From Lachnospiraceae bacterium (GTDB taxonomy: Bacteria; Bacillota; Clostridia; Lachnospirales; Lachnospiraceae), in assembly GCA_017623295.1 (NCBI GenBank), contig JAGAPK010000033.1, positions 1 through 64,000 of the forward strand: 64,000 nt of DNA. The letters run 5' to 3'. The translations under genes and the position numbers were made by a program. The notes under the pieces were generated by a model, which saw nothing but the letters and a program-made list of their open reading frames with translations, was not told where the DNA came from and made no database searches. Positions within the stretch are counted from its first letter, which is position 1; each line of letters begins with the position of its first letter. This document shows positions 42,505 through 51,901 of this stretch, in pieces.

Positions 42505-42534
42505 AAAAATGGCAGACTTATGAAAAATCTGCCA
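42503..42534 (-). terminator. Terminator for the leftward GT2 gene
   Basis: TGGCAGA at 42510-42516 pairs with TCTGCCA at 42528-42534. On the minus strand it is followed by seven T residues, so it ends the transcript of the gene at 42556-43578. It can also act in the + direction. Confidence 0.75.
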
Positions 42535-42555
42535 CAAAATTCACTGATTTGCTGC

Positions 42556-43578
42556 TTATAGAAAAAGGGAAAAGAAATAGTATAATTTATGCCGTATACA
42601 AAAAGCATAGATTTTGTTGCGGGTTCCTTTGATATCACTGATTTTTACATGTGCAAAAGCTTCTTTAATATAAGAATTATTGCACTCAGATAAAAATAGT
42701 TTGCGAATTTCGGATGCAGGCATTTCTTTTTGCTGTAAAAGAGTCTGGAAAATCGGTACAATGGTCAACAGACTCTGGTAAGCGAAGAAATAATGTAGCT
42801 GTTTTTCTAGCATTGGGTAACTGTTTTTATCAATCAGTTTATCATAGGTTTTAAACATAATATGATTCTCAGACAAACGCTGTGTGTTCATGTTGTGACA
42901 AAGCGATGTGCCCAGACTGCGATAATAATAGTAGGCTTCGTCTGTAAAATAAATAGAGCTGGCAGCCAGCATACAGGAATAGGTAATCAGCCCATCTTCT
43001 CCGACAATGATATCGTGAGGAATTTGAAACAGTACCTTTTCCAATAGCTCACGTTTGAAAAGTTTATTCCAGAGATTAGGTGCAGCACCAAAGGTAAAAT
43101 AAGTGCCGGAGTAAATCATTTTTGGGTAAACGGTTTCTATAAGTCCTTTTTTGTCATAAAGACCGGATGCAAAAGGAATACTGCATTTTTTCTGTTTATC
43201 CGGCATGGCAGCGATAAAATCGCAATGGACAATATCGGCATTGGTATCCTGGGCAGCCTGACACATTTTGGTATACATATCCGAAGTTACCCAGTCATCG
43301 CTGTCAGCAAAAGCAACATAAATACCTTTGCTTGCGAGAAAACCGGCCTGTCTTGCCGCAGTATGACCGGCATTTTTTTGATGAATACAGTGAATATGGG
43401 CGTGTTTCTGTGCATAAGAATCACAAATGACACCACTGTCATCTAAGGAACCATCATCGATTAAAATGATTTCATAATCAGTAAATTCCTGCTGTAAAAT
43501 GCTGTCAAGGCAGGTTGGAAGATATGCTTCCACGTTATATACTGGTATAATAATACTTAAAAAGGGCTGATTGGACAT
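42556..43578 (-). CDS. Family 2 glycosyltransferase
   Basis: GT2 of 340 residues on the minus strand. LSIIIPVYNVEAYLPTCLDS, IILIDDGSLDDSG, CIHQKNAGHTAARQAGF and VAFADSDDWV give the complete nucleotide-sugar and metal-binding pattern. The C-terminal 130 residues are helical and variable, as in capsular EpsJ-like transferases. AAGGAG six bases before ATG 43578 fixes the start. It stands alone, opposite in direction to its neighbours, with its own terminator. The transferred sugar is not predictable. Confidence 0.88.
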   Translation of the reverse strand: MSNQPFLSIIIPVYNVEAYLPTCLDSILQQEFTDYEIILIDDGSLDDSGVICDSYAQKHAHIHCIHQKNAGHTAARQAGFLASKGIYVAFADSDDWVTSDMYTKMCQAAQDTNADIVHCDFIAAMPDKQKKCSIPFASGLYDKKGLIETVYPKMIYSGTYFTFGAAPNLWNKLFKRELLEKVLFQIPHDIIVGEDGLITYSCMLAASSIYFTDEAYYYYRSLGTSLCHNMNTQRLSENHIMFKTYDKLIDKNSYPMLEKQLHYFFAYQSLLTIVPIFQTLLQQKEMPASEIRKLFLSECNNSYIKEAFAHVKISDIKGTRNKIYAFCIRHKLYYFFSLFL

Positions 43579-43673
43579 ACCATTCTCCTTATACTTACAT
43601 GATAAAAATAAAATAATTTATTAAAAATATATTTTATTCTATCTTCTTTTGGAAGAAAGGGCAAGTTTATAGT

Positions 43674-44738
43674 ATGGAAAATAAAATTGTATTTGTAATT
43701 CCGGATATGCCGGGCGGTGGAACGGAAAGAGTAGTGGCTTATCTGGCAAATGAATATGCGAAAAGAAATATTGAAACAGCAATACTATTGTTTGCGGGAA
43801 ATCAAAGAGCATATCCCTTAGATAAAAAAATAGAAGTAGTAACGGTTGGAAATCCTTCCGGCGGAAAGTTAAGTGCAAGACTGGACAGAATCAGGAAAAT
43901 GCGACTGTATTATAAACAGAATCCGAGTTGTCAGATTTGGTCCTTCAGTGTTATGGGAGCTGTTTTTTCGGTAGTGGCAACTTTGGGAATGCGAAGGGAG
44001 CATGCTTTTCTGGTATCGGAAAGAAATGATCCGAATCGTTATGAACATCCGAAAATCCGCAATTTTTTCTATCGGTTTGCAGATGTTATTGTGTGTCAGA
44101 CAAAAGATGCCATTGAAAGTTTTCCGAAAGGAATTCAGAAAAAGGCGATTGTTATACCAAATCCAATCGATGTAGGCGATTTGCAGCCGCATATAGGAGA
44201 AAGAGAGAAAAAAGTGGTTGCCGTAGGACGTCTGGAACCACAGAAAAATCATAAATTATTGTTACAGGCATTTGCAAAGTTTATTGCAAAACATCCGGAA
44301 TATACATTGGATTTATATGGAAAGGGAGAACTGGAAGCAGAATTGAAAGAAATGGCTGCAGAACTTGGAATTGACATGTTTGTCAATTTTATTGGTTTTT
44401 CTGACCGGGTGAAAGAAGAAATCAATTCAGCTGCCATGTTTGTATTGTCTTCAGATTATGAAGGAATTTCGAATTCCATGTTAGAGGCGATTGCATTGGG
44501 GGTTCCGGTAGTAGCAACGGACTGTCCGATTGGTGGCTCTAAAGCCTATATTGAAGATGGCGTAAATGGTTTTCTGGTGCCGGTTGGTGATGTGGAAGCA
44601 CTGGCAGCAGCAATGGAGAAGTTAGCAGATAATCCGGAACTGAGTAGGAGAATCAGTGCAGAAGGAAGTAAACTTCGGGAGAAAAACCGGGTAGAACAGA
44701 TAGCAGATGCTTTCTTAAAAGCGGCAAAGATAATATAG
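43674..44738 (+). CDS. Family 4 glycosyltransferase (GT-B)
   Basis: GT4 transferase of 354 residues. The N-terminal loop PDMPGGGTERVVAYLANEY binds the acceptor side. The C-terminal half shows VAVGRLEPQKNHKLLLQAF, and the nucleotide-binding signature SSDYEGISNSMLEAIALGVP followed by GVNGFLVPVGD. The enzyme would act on the cytoplasmic face, with retention of configuration. The ribosome site is weak (AAGGG about 11 bases upstream). It heads a run of genes that continues through a second GT4 and the VTC/DUF4956/CotH module. Confidence 0.88.
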   Translation: MENKIVFVIPDMPGGGTERVVAYLANEYAKRNIETAILLFAGNQRAYPLDKKIEVVTVGNPSGGKLSARLDRIRKMRLYYKQNPSCQIWSFSVMGAVFSVVATLGMRREHAFLVSERNDPNRYEHPKIRNFFYRFADVIVCQTKDAIESFPKGIQKKAIVIPNPIDVGDLQPHIGEREKKVVAVGRLEPQKNHKLLLQAFAKFIAKHPEYTLDLYGKGELEAELKEMAAELGIDMFVNFIGFSDRVKEEINSAAMFVLSSDYEGISNSMLEAIALGVPVVATDCPIGGSKAYIEDGVNGFLVPVGDVEALAAAMEKLADNPELSRRISAEGSKLREKNRVEQIADAFLKAAKII

Positions 44739-44750
44739 AAGAGGTAATTT

Positions 44751-45881
44751 ATGAGTCGTGTACTGGTAATTAATCCAATTTTATATACAGCGGAAACAAA
44801 TCAGATTCCGAAAGTGAAATCGATTAAAGATACGATGATTTATACTTTGTGTCTGGGTTTTCTGGAAAACGGACACGAGGTAACGCTTCTGGCGGCACAG
44901 GATTATAAACCGCTGGGAGAAGAAAACTATGATTTTCCGGTAATTTGGATGGAAACCATATGGCATAAAATTTTTATGCCTCGCTGTTTTCCATATATGC
45001 CGAAATTACGTGGCTATTTGAAGAAGCATACAGAGTATGATTTGATTATTTCCAGCGAAATGTTTTCTACATGGTCGTATACGGCAACTCGTGTTTGCCC
45101 AAAGAAAACGATTATCTGGCATGAACTTGCAAAACATAATAATATGATGCATCAGATTCCATCAAAAGTATGGCATCAGATTGTAGTAAAATTTTTGATG
45201 CAAAAAGCGCTGATTGTACCGCGTTCCGAAGCAGCAGCAGCCTTTATTGGTGCTTTTTCGAAGAATATATCTGCTACGATTATTGATCATGGTGTGAACA
45301 TGACGAAACTACAGAATATTTTGGATATAACACAGCCATCTCAAGGCAAGCAGAATCAGTTTGTTGTTGTGTCACAGTTGATTGAAAGAAAACAGATTGA
45401 TAAAACAATCCAGGCATTTGCGGATTTTTATAAGCAAGGTCATTGCGAATATAAATTATATATTATCGGACAGGGAGAACTGGAAGAAGAGCTCCGGAAG
45501 CTTGTGCAGAAGAATCAACTGGAAGATGTAGTCATTTTCTGCGGAAGAATGAATCACGAGCAGCTTCTGCCGATAGTGGCAAGGTCCAAAGCATTATTAG
45601 TTTCTACAAGAAAAGATAACAATATGGTGTCAATAACAGAGAGTATTGCTGTGGGAACCCCGGTTGTTACAACAACGGTTCCGTATAATGCAGCTTATAT
45701 CGCAAGAGAGAAACTCGGAGTTGTAGCAGATGACTGGGGTGTGGAAGCACTTGAAGAAATCTGTGAGAAGAATATAATGTATATAGAAAATTGTGAGAAA
45801 TATCGTGATAAATTGTCAAATGTTTCTTGTGCAGAACAGTTTGTAACATTAGGCAAGGAAAGAAGTAAGGACGGTAAATAG
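44751..45881 (+). CDS. Family 4-like glycosyltransferase (GT-B)
   Basis: Transferase of 376 residues, 12 bases after the preceding GT4. VVVSQLIERKQIDKTIQAF begins the nucleotide-sugar domain, followed by LYIIGQGELEEELRKLV and STRKDNNMVSITESIAVGTP with the conserved Glu pair region. The N-terminal half has LILYTAE-like start and HELAKHNNMMHQIP, less like standard family members. AGAGG lies before the ATG. The stop is 3 bases before the VTC-domain gene, suggesting one operon. Confidence 0.82.
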   Translation: MSRVLVINPILYTAETNQIPKVKSIKDTMIYTLCLGFLENGHEVTLLAAQDYKPLGEENYDFPVIWMETIWHKIFMPRCFPYMPKLRGYLKKHTEYDLIISSEMFSTWSYTATRVCPKKTIIWHELAKHNNMMHQIPSKVWHQIVVKFLMQKALIVPRSEAAAAFIGAFSKNISATIIDHGVNMTKLQNILDITQPSQGKQNQFVVVSQLIERKQIDKTIQAFADFYKQGHCEYKLYIIGQGELEEELRKLVQKNQLEDVVIFCGRMNHEQLLPIVARSKALLVSTRKDNNMVSITESIAVGTPVVTTTVPYNAAYIAREKLGVVADDWGVEALEEICEKNIMYIENCEKYRDKLSNVSCAEQFVTLGKERSKDGK

Positions 45882-45884
45882 GCG

Positions 45885-46577
45885 ATGCTGTCGGTAACCA
45901 GAAGTGAATTAAAATATTGGATTAGTTATCAGGATAGTTTGTTGTTGCAGGATGAAATGGCGAAATTACTTTCTTATGATTCGTATTCTGAGAATGGATT
46001 TTATCGTGTAAAAAGTCTGTATTTTGATTCTATAAATAATATCGATTATATGGAAAAATTAGCAGGAACGGAGAAACGAAAAAAAATCAGACTTCGTATT
46101 TATGATGAAGATGCTGATTTTGCCAAACTGGAACTGAAACAGAAAGAAGGCGCTTATCAGCAAAAGAAAAGCTTGCTAGTGACAAAAGAAGTGGCTAAAA
46201 AGCTGATGGCCGGAGAATATGGATGTCTGTTAGATTATCCGGAGGAAATAGCAGCCAGATTGTACGAACTTCTGGTGCTTGGAGCATATCGACCGGCAGC
46301 ACTCATTGAATATGACAGAAGGGCGTTTGTTTACAAGGAATACAGCACACGGATTACTTTTGATAAAAATGTAAGAAGCTCGGAATTATCACTTGATTTA
46401 TATGAAAAAGACATTTCATGGATTTACCGGACTAATGAAAAAGTTATTCTTGAAGTAAAATATAATGGGAAGTTGTGGATGCCCATTCAAAAGATATTGG
46501 AGAAATATAATTTGTTCAACGTTTCCATTGGAAAGTATGCAAATGGAAGACCACTTTATGAACAGTATATGATATAA
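45885..46577 (+). CDS. VTC-domain (polyphosphate polymerase-like) protein, copy 2
   Basis: Second VTC-domain protein, 230 residues. SELKYWISYQDSLLL at the start, SLYFDSINNIDY, RKKIRLRIYDED, KLELKQKEG, LIEYDRRAFVYKE, ITFDKNVRSS and VILEVKYNG line up with the tunnel-wall motifs of copy 1 (26106). Overall identity looks low, so the copies are old paralogues or separately acquired. It is followed 61 bases later by a DUF4956 gene and then two CotH-type genes. A role in making a polyphosphate-like polymer is inferred from the family. Confidence 0.85.
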   Translation: MLSVTRSELKYWISYQDSLLLQDEMAKLLSYDSYSENGFYRVKSLYFDSINNIDYMEKLAGTEKRKKIRLRIYDEDADFAKLELKQKEGAYQQKKSLLVTKEVAKKLMAGEYGCLLDYPEEIAARLYELLVLGAYRPAALIEYDRRAFVYKEYSTRITFDKNVRSSELSLDLYEKDISWIYRTNEKVILEVKYNGKLWMPIQKILEKYNLFNVSIGKYANGRPLYEQYMI

Positions 46578-46638
46578 TGTGTGCAAATGAGTCAACATAC
46601 TGACATGATTGGCACATGGCGAATGAGGGAGAAAACAA

Positions 46639-47310
46639 ATGAAAAAGCAGGATATTCTGGATTGGTTTTCGGGTAACAGCGAATCTTTAAGTGTAGAAAA
46701 AATTTTGTTTGTGCTTATTATTGCGTTAGCAGTGGCAGCAATTATTTTTGTGACCTATCGAATTACTTATCAGGGGGTAAGCTACAATAGAAAATTTAAT
46801 GTAGGAAATGTGGTTATTGTATTACTGACATCTATTATTATGCTGATGATTAGCAGTAATATGGCAATTTCTCTTGGTATGGTAGGTGCATTGTCTATTG
46901 TAAGATTCAGAACTGCGATTAAAGATCCACATGACACAATTTATATTTTCTGGGCGATTGTAGAGGGCTTGTGTGTTGGTGCACAGATTTATGAACTGGC
47001 ACTGACTTCTACTATTTTTGTGGCACTCGTATTATTGGCATTCAGTTTATATAGCAATGTGCAGAGAAAATATCTGATTATTATCAGGGGTGGAAAAGAG
47101 TTGCAGGTCAGCAGTGTGAACGAATGCATTCAGAAGCAGTATTCTAATGTAAGGGTCCGTGCTGCTAATTATCTTGACACGCATTGCGAAATGATTTGTG
47201 AAATATCCGCCAGAGGTGCTATGAAAGAAGAAGTCATAGAGAATCTGAAAGAACTTCCGAACGTGAAAAGCGTTAACTGGCTGTTGGAAACAGGAGAAAA
47301 CGTTGGATAA
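46639..47310 (+). CDS. DUF4956 membrane protein, copy 2
   Basis: Membrane protein of 223 residues with about four hydrophobic segments and a soluble C-terminal domain. It carries the same hallmark as copy 1, SLGMVGALSIVRFRTAIKDP followed by YIFWAIVEGL. GAGGGAG lies before ATG 46639. The stop overlaps the ATG of the next gene (TAATG), coupling it to the CotH-like protein. Function unknown; constant neighbour of VTC-domain genes here. Confidence 0.85.
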   Translation: MKKQDILDWFSGNSESLSVEKILFVLIIALAVAAIIFVTYRITYQGVSYNRKFNVGNVVIVLLTSIIMLMISSNMAISLGMVGALSIVRFRTAIKDPHDTIYIFWAIVEGLCVGAQIYELALTSTIFVALVLLAFSLYSNVQRKYLIIIRGGKELQVSSVNECIQKQYSNVRVRAANYLDTHCEMICEISARGAMKEEVIENLKELPNVKSVNWLLETGENVG

Positions 47311-48731
47311 TGAAAGAGAAGATAAGGTGGATTTGTATTCTGCTTGTTTTGCTTTTCTGTGTGTTTGGAATAGCGAGATGGATAGACAAATCTATGGTAT
47401 GTGGAGTGCAGATTATTTCAACTGACAAATTAATGGAATTGACAGAGGGAATGGACTATGTTGAGGTGGCTGAAAATATCGAGGAACTGATATGCTTCGA
47501 GGATCAGAGCGTGCCGTATAACAAGAAAACGAATACATTTTATGTCAGTCAAAATACGGATACGGTTAGTTTTGATGGAAGTTTCACTGTGTTAGAGAAT
47601 AACTGCAGCATATATATTGAGAAGGATAGTTGTCTGGAAGATAAAAGTAAGGCAATTCAAGAGGGGCATCTGTTTAAACTCTGGATTGTTGATGGACAAA
47701 TCTATACAACGGTTAATCTGATTTTTACGGGGTTGCCGATTTTGAATCTCCAGATGGAACAGGAACTGTCAGAAGAGGAAGCAACGTGTCATTTGATGTT
47801 GCATAATCCATATGATGAAGAAGTAAATCAGTATAGTATTAAAACTTCGGAATCACTTATGAAAGAAAAAATTGCATCCGGAACATTAAGTCTTAAATTA
47901 TATAAAAAAGATTATGATGATGGGAAAAAATTAAATTTGTTAAGCATGGGAAAACATTCTTCGTGGAAATTGTACCCTGTTACGGAAAAAGACAGAAATC
48001 CGGTGGGGATTATGCTTTCGGCTTATGTTTGGAATTCTATTTGTGAAACGGAAAGCAAGATGAATCTGCAAAGGGACTTCCGATTGGTAGAAGTATTTCT
48101 GAATGGAGAATATTACGGGCTTTATTGTATGGCCCCTAAAACGAACGAAACCTATTTGAATTTGGCAGAAGGTGATTATCTGTATCGAATAGAGGATGTG
48201 GAAAATACAGATAATGTTGAAGATTTTGTGAATAGTATTTTCCTGGATAGTGAAAATAGGCACAGCAATATTTGTGATTATAATTTTTTCTTGCAGGCAA
48301 CAGGCAGTATGAAGAATGCGGAAGAAGATTTTTTTGTTATGTATGATGAATCAGAGGATTTTTATTACAGAATACCTGCAAAATATACGTTTTGCTTTGG
48401 CGAATTTCCGGCGGAGCAAGGATATCTGAGCATGGAAGCTGAGAAATATATTGTACAGGATGATATATATGCTTCTTTTATACAGGAAAGCACAGAGCAG
48501 GAAAAAATAAAAGTTACTGAACAATGGAATGTGCTGAGGCAAAATGGATTATCTACGGAAAATCTTTTGATGCAGGCACAACAATATCAGCAATTATTGG
48601 AGCAATCGGGTTATTTTGCAAGAAGTGGAAATGAAGAAGAACTTATGGACAGATGTGCGCAAGTACAACAGTATGTTACGAAAAGAATGGACTATTTGGA
48701 TTGCTATTATGGTACAATAGATGGGAAATAA
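47310..48731 (+). CDS. CotH-like protein, probably a degenerate (pseudo)kinase
   Basis: Protein of 473 residues with one N-terminal membrane anchor (IRWICILLVLLFCVFGIA). The middle contains RLVEVFLNGEYYGLYCMAP and GDYLYRIED, which parallel YVDVYFNGEYAGNYLLCERI and GGYLLEF in the CotH protein downstream. The CotH hallmarks RGNSSW, NTDANRY and PVWDYDIAWGN have no clear counterpart; the last region reads FYYRIPAKYTFCFGEFP. It therefore looks like a CotH relative that lost ATP or metal-binding residues, perhaps a regulator of its neighbour. Its start overlaps the DUF4956 stop. Confidence 0.65.
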   Translation: MKEKIRWICILLVLLFCVFGIARWIDKSMVCGVQIISTDKLMELTEGMDYVEVAENIEELICFEDQSVPYNKKTNTFYVSQNTDTVSFDGSFTVLENNCSIYIEKDSCLEDKSKAIQEGHLFKLWIVDGQIYTTVNLIFTGLPILNLQMEQELSEEEATCHLMLHNPYDEEVNQYSIKTSESLMKEKIASGTLSLKLYKKDYDDGKKLNLLSMGKHSSWKLYPVTEKDRNPVGIMLSAYVWNSICETESKMNLQRDFRLVEVFLNGEYYGLYCMAPKTNETYLNLAEGDYLYRIEDVENTDNVEDFVNSIFLDSENRHSNICDYNFFLQATGSMKNAEEDFFVMYDESEDFYYRIPAKYTFCFGEFPAEQGYLSMEAEKYIVQDDIYASFIQESTEQEKIKVTEQWNVLRQNGLSTENLLMQAQQYQQLLEQSGYFARSGNEEELMDRCAQVQQYVTKRMDYLDCYYGTIDGK

Positions 48732-48734
48732 TAT

Positions 48735-50861
48735 ATGAAAAAAATAAATCAAAAAATTATTGTTAATTGCATTATAATAGCACTTGTTGCGGCAGCGGCA
48801 GCTTACTGTATCTGGTATGCAAAGTACAGTCAGGAAGCATTTGCTGTCATGGAAGCTGGTTCTACTTCGATTCAGCCGGTAAATGAAGAAAATTTGAGTA
48901 CAGAAAGTGCAAATGAAGAAGAAACGGAAGGGTTTGCGGAAGGGTTTCTTGCGGTTGAAATAGGAATTGGAGATACCGGACAGATAGAACAGAAGGTTTC
49001 AGTCTATTGTGATGGTACTGCAGTCTATGCTTTTATGCCAGCATATGCCAAAGAAAAGGAATTGTCGTTTTGGTTTGACGAAGCAGAATATCAGGTTAGT
49101 CTGCAGAATAAAAAACAGATTGTAGGAGAAAAAGCAGACATTACGTTTGGAGAAGAGTATTTGCTTGAATTAACTCATTTCAAGGAGGATGGGCAGGAAG
49201 AAAAGATAGAATATCCGTTTTCCCTTGTATGCTCTGAGAATATTCCGGCAATTTTTATTCAGACAGAGTCGGGCGGAATGGACTATGTCAATTCTGATAA
49301 GGAAAACCAAGAGTCCGGAATGCTCATATGCATTGATTCTAATGGTAATGTAGAATATGATGGCGAATTAGAAAAAATATCCGGAAGAGGTAATTCCAGT
49401 TGGGAAGAAGATAAAAAATCATATGGGATTACATTGGCAGTAGAGAGTAATCTTGCCGGAATAGAGAAAGCAGATAAGTGGATTTTGCAGGCAAATGTGC
49501 TGGATGCTTCCAGAATGCGAAATAAAATTACATATGATATAGCCAAAGAAATTGGTTTGGATTATGCAGTTGATTCAGAGTATGTGGATGTATATTTTAA
49601 TGGTGAATATGCGGGAAATTATTTGCTGTGTGAAAGAATAGAGGTTGGCGAGAACCGCGTAGATATTACAGATTTAGAAAAAGTTAATGAAGAAAATCAA
49701 TCAAATGCACCGGAGGATTATCGTTATATTGAAACAGAAAATGGTTCGTATTATGCATTAGAGAAAGAACCTGATGATGTGACTGGAGGATATTTGTTAG
49801 AGTTTAATGACCGACTGACAGATACCGAAATGAGAGACGAGAGCTTTTTCTATACGCAGGATAAAACAATTGAAGTGAAAAATCCAAAATATCTTTCGGA
49901 AGAAGAGTATAATTATATTAGTGGGTTTGTTGCTAAAGTCGATGAAAGTTTACAACTGGCAGCAGAATCAGAAGACTATAGAAATTATATTGATGAGAAT
50001 TCGTGGGCATTGGTTTTTCTTTTAAATGAATTATCGAATAATACCGATGCAAACAGATATAGTGTTTTTTATTATAAAGACAGAGATAGTGTTAATTCAA
50101 AGTTATGCGCAGGACCTGTTTGGGATTATGACATTGCATGGGGAAACGATTATGACGGATATGATTATACCTGTAGTTTTTTTAGACTGGGATGGTATAA
50201 TAGGTTATATGATAACGAAGAATTCCATGCAAAAGTTGTCGAGAATTACAAAACCAAAATGCAGCCTGTTTTGCAGCGTTATGTAGAAACAGAGATTGAT
50301 GCAATGGCAGAAACGATTTCGGCATCCATCTGTATGGACGAAATTCGTTGGCAAAACAGCACGGGATATGAAAAACGTTCTCCTTATCATGAATATACGG
50401 ATGCGATAAATTATTTAAAATGGTATATGCAGAATCGCAATGATTTTTATACGGAAGTGTGGCTTTCAGGCGAGGAATATCACAGAGTCTTTTTTCAAAA
50501 TGGCGATATGACAGAAGCACTTACTTACGTGAAAAATGGAGAATCTCTGAAACCCGAACTGGTAGATTATATGACAGATGCCCTTTATGTTGATGGATGG
50601 AAATATGACAACGGTAACGATTATGTTGCCGAATTGCCGGTTTTGAATGATACAGTGCTATATGCAAAGCAGGTTGAAAATACAACAGAAGTAGTAGACA
50701 ACGCGGTTGAAGTGGTAGATAATAACAATGGGGACTGGCATAGGTTGCTTCCGGTTGCCGCTTTGGTAGTAACGGTGGTAATTCTGTGGAATTTGTATCT
50801 TTTAATTAGCTTTGTGCATATAAAGAAGACTATGAAAAAGGGAAATAATAGGCAGGAATAA
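48735..50861 (+). CDS. cotH: CotH-type atypical secreted kinase
   Basis: Protein of 708 residues. There is a membrane anchor at residues 9-28, an outside domain, and the CotH kinase core from about 170 to 540: SGRGNSSWEEDKKSY (216-230), YVDVYFNGEYAGNYLLCERI, NTDANRYSVFYYKD and GPVWDYDIAWGN (460-471) with the acidic metal ligands. A second membrane segment lies near residue 680 (LPVAALVVTVVILWNLYLL). CotH of Bacillus phosphorylates Ser-rich coat proteins. A membrane-anchored version facing outward in a glycan locus would phosphorylate surface proteins. It lies 3 bases after the CotH-like gene, in the VTC/DUF4956 operon. Confidence 0.85.
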   Translation: MKKINQKIIVNCIIIALVAAAAAYCIWYAKYSQEAFAVMEAGSTSIQPVNEENLSTESANEEETEGFAEGFLAVEIGIGDTGQIEQKVSVYCDGTAVYAFMPAYAKEKELSFWFDEAEYQVSLQNKKQIVGEKADITFGEEYLLELTHFKEDGQEEKIEYPFSLVCSENIPAIFIQTESGGMDYVNSDKENQESGMLICIDSNGNVEYDGELEKISGRGNSSWEEDKKSYGITLAVESNLAGIEKADKWILQANVLDASRMRNKITYDIAKEIGLDYAVDSEYVDVYFNGEYAGNYLLCERIEVGENRVDITDLEKVNEENQSNAPEDYRYIETENGSYYALEKEPDDVTGGYLLEFNDRLTDTEMRDESFFYTQDKTIEVKNPKYLSEEEYNYISGFVAKVDESLQLAAESEDYRNYIDENSWALVFLLNELSNNTDANRYSVFYYKDRDSVNSKLCAGPVWDYDIAWGNDYDGYDYTCSFFRLGWYNRLYDNEEFHAKVVENYKTKMQPVLQRYVETEIDAMAETISASICMDEIRWQNSTGYEKRSPYHEYTDAINYLKWYMQNRNDFYTEVWLSGEEYHRVFFQNGDMTEALTYVKNGESLKPELVDYMTDALYVDGWKYDNGNDYVAELPVLNDTVLYAKQVENTTEVVDNAVEVVDNNNGDWHRLLPVAALVVTVVILWNLYLLISFVHIKKTMKKGNNRQE

Positions 50862-50864
50862 TAC

Positions 50865-51803
50865 GTGCAAATTAAGATAGCTTTTTGCTTTGATGAAAAT
50901 CTGACAAATCAAATATTGGTAACAGTGGCTTCTTTGCTGGATTCTCGAAAGAACAAGGAAGTGCACTATGATATTTACTGTGTCTGTACAAAGGTAGCTT
51001 CCGGAGTAGCGGTGCGTTTGCAGGAAATTATTGCGGCACGTGATAAGGAATCTGTACTGACAATGAAAGTGATTGATAATCCGTATGAGGATTCATATGA
51101 AGTGAGGGAAATATCCTCAGGGGCTTATTTAAGGCTTGTTTTGCATCGAATATTGCCGGAAGTTGATAAGATTATTTATGCAGATGTGGATGTGCTTTTT
51201 CGGAATGATTTAGCTGATATCTGGAATCTTTCAATAGGTGATTATGTTTTGGCTGCGGTTAAGGGTGCCGTTAATTTGTCAGATAAGTGGGAATGGAACA
51301 GCGATAGACCTTATTGGAAGCAATTAGAAGGTATGAGAGGAAAATACATTAATTCTGGTGTGTTGCTTCTTAACCTTCGCAAAATAAGAGAACAACAGTT
51401 GGAGCAACAGTGGGATAGATGGGCAAATGAAAAGTTGTACTATCAAGATCAGGATATATTGAATATTACCTGTCAGGATGCCATTTACTATCTGCCGTTA
51501 AAGTATAATATGTTTGCCTATATGAATGGGCAAGATTATGACAGATTTGTCAGTGAAGGGATTTTTTCGAAGGAAGAATGCAAAGAGGCTTTGGAGCAGC
51601 CTGTCATTATTCATTATGCAGGTGACAAACCTTGGAAACGGTATGACACGAATCAAGGGCATCTTTGGTGGGAATATGTGAATAGCCAACCGGATTTGCA
51701 GGGACTTTTTGATGAACAGAAAGCCAGAAGTTATCATGGACCAACTTTTGCGGAGAAAGTGATTCGCAAATTTAAGAAGATAGTCAGTAAAGAGAAAATA
51801 TAG
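50865..51803 (+). CDS. Family 8 glycosyltransferase, GTG start
   Basis: GT8 enzyme of 312 residues. KIIYADVDVLFRNDL holds the D-x-D metal motif, INSGVLLLNLRKIR and YQDQDILNITCQ follow, and IIHYAGDKPWKRY is the C-terminal metal-binding His region of the family. GT8 members such as LgtC and RfaI transfer glucose or galactose from UDP sugars. The start is GTG 50865, seven bases after AGGA; no ATG fits. It is the last gene of the CotH module, 3 bases after cotH. Confidence 0.9.
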   Translation: MQIKIAFCFDENLTNQILVTVASLLDSRKNKEVHYDIYCVCTKVASGVAVRLQEIIAARDKESVLTMKVIDNPYEDSYEVREISSGAYLRLVLHRILPEVDKIIYADVDVLFRNDLADIWNLSIGDYVLAAVKGAVNLSDKWEWNSDRPYWKQLEGMRGKYINSGVLLLNLRKIREQQLEQQWDRWANEKLYYQDQDILNITCQDAIYYLPLKYNMFAYMNGQDYDRFVSEGIFSKEECKEALEQPVIIHYAGDKPWKRYDTNQGHLWWEYVNSQPDLQGLFDEQKARSYHGPTFAEKVIRKFKKIVSKEKI

Positions 51804-51901
51804 ATTGATTAAAATACAAATCAGTTGAAATTCAATAATCACAATAATCATTAATAAAATAATAATCAGTAACAAAATTGGATTAGGAATGGAGAAAATT
51901 C

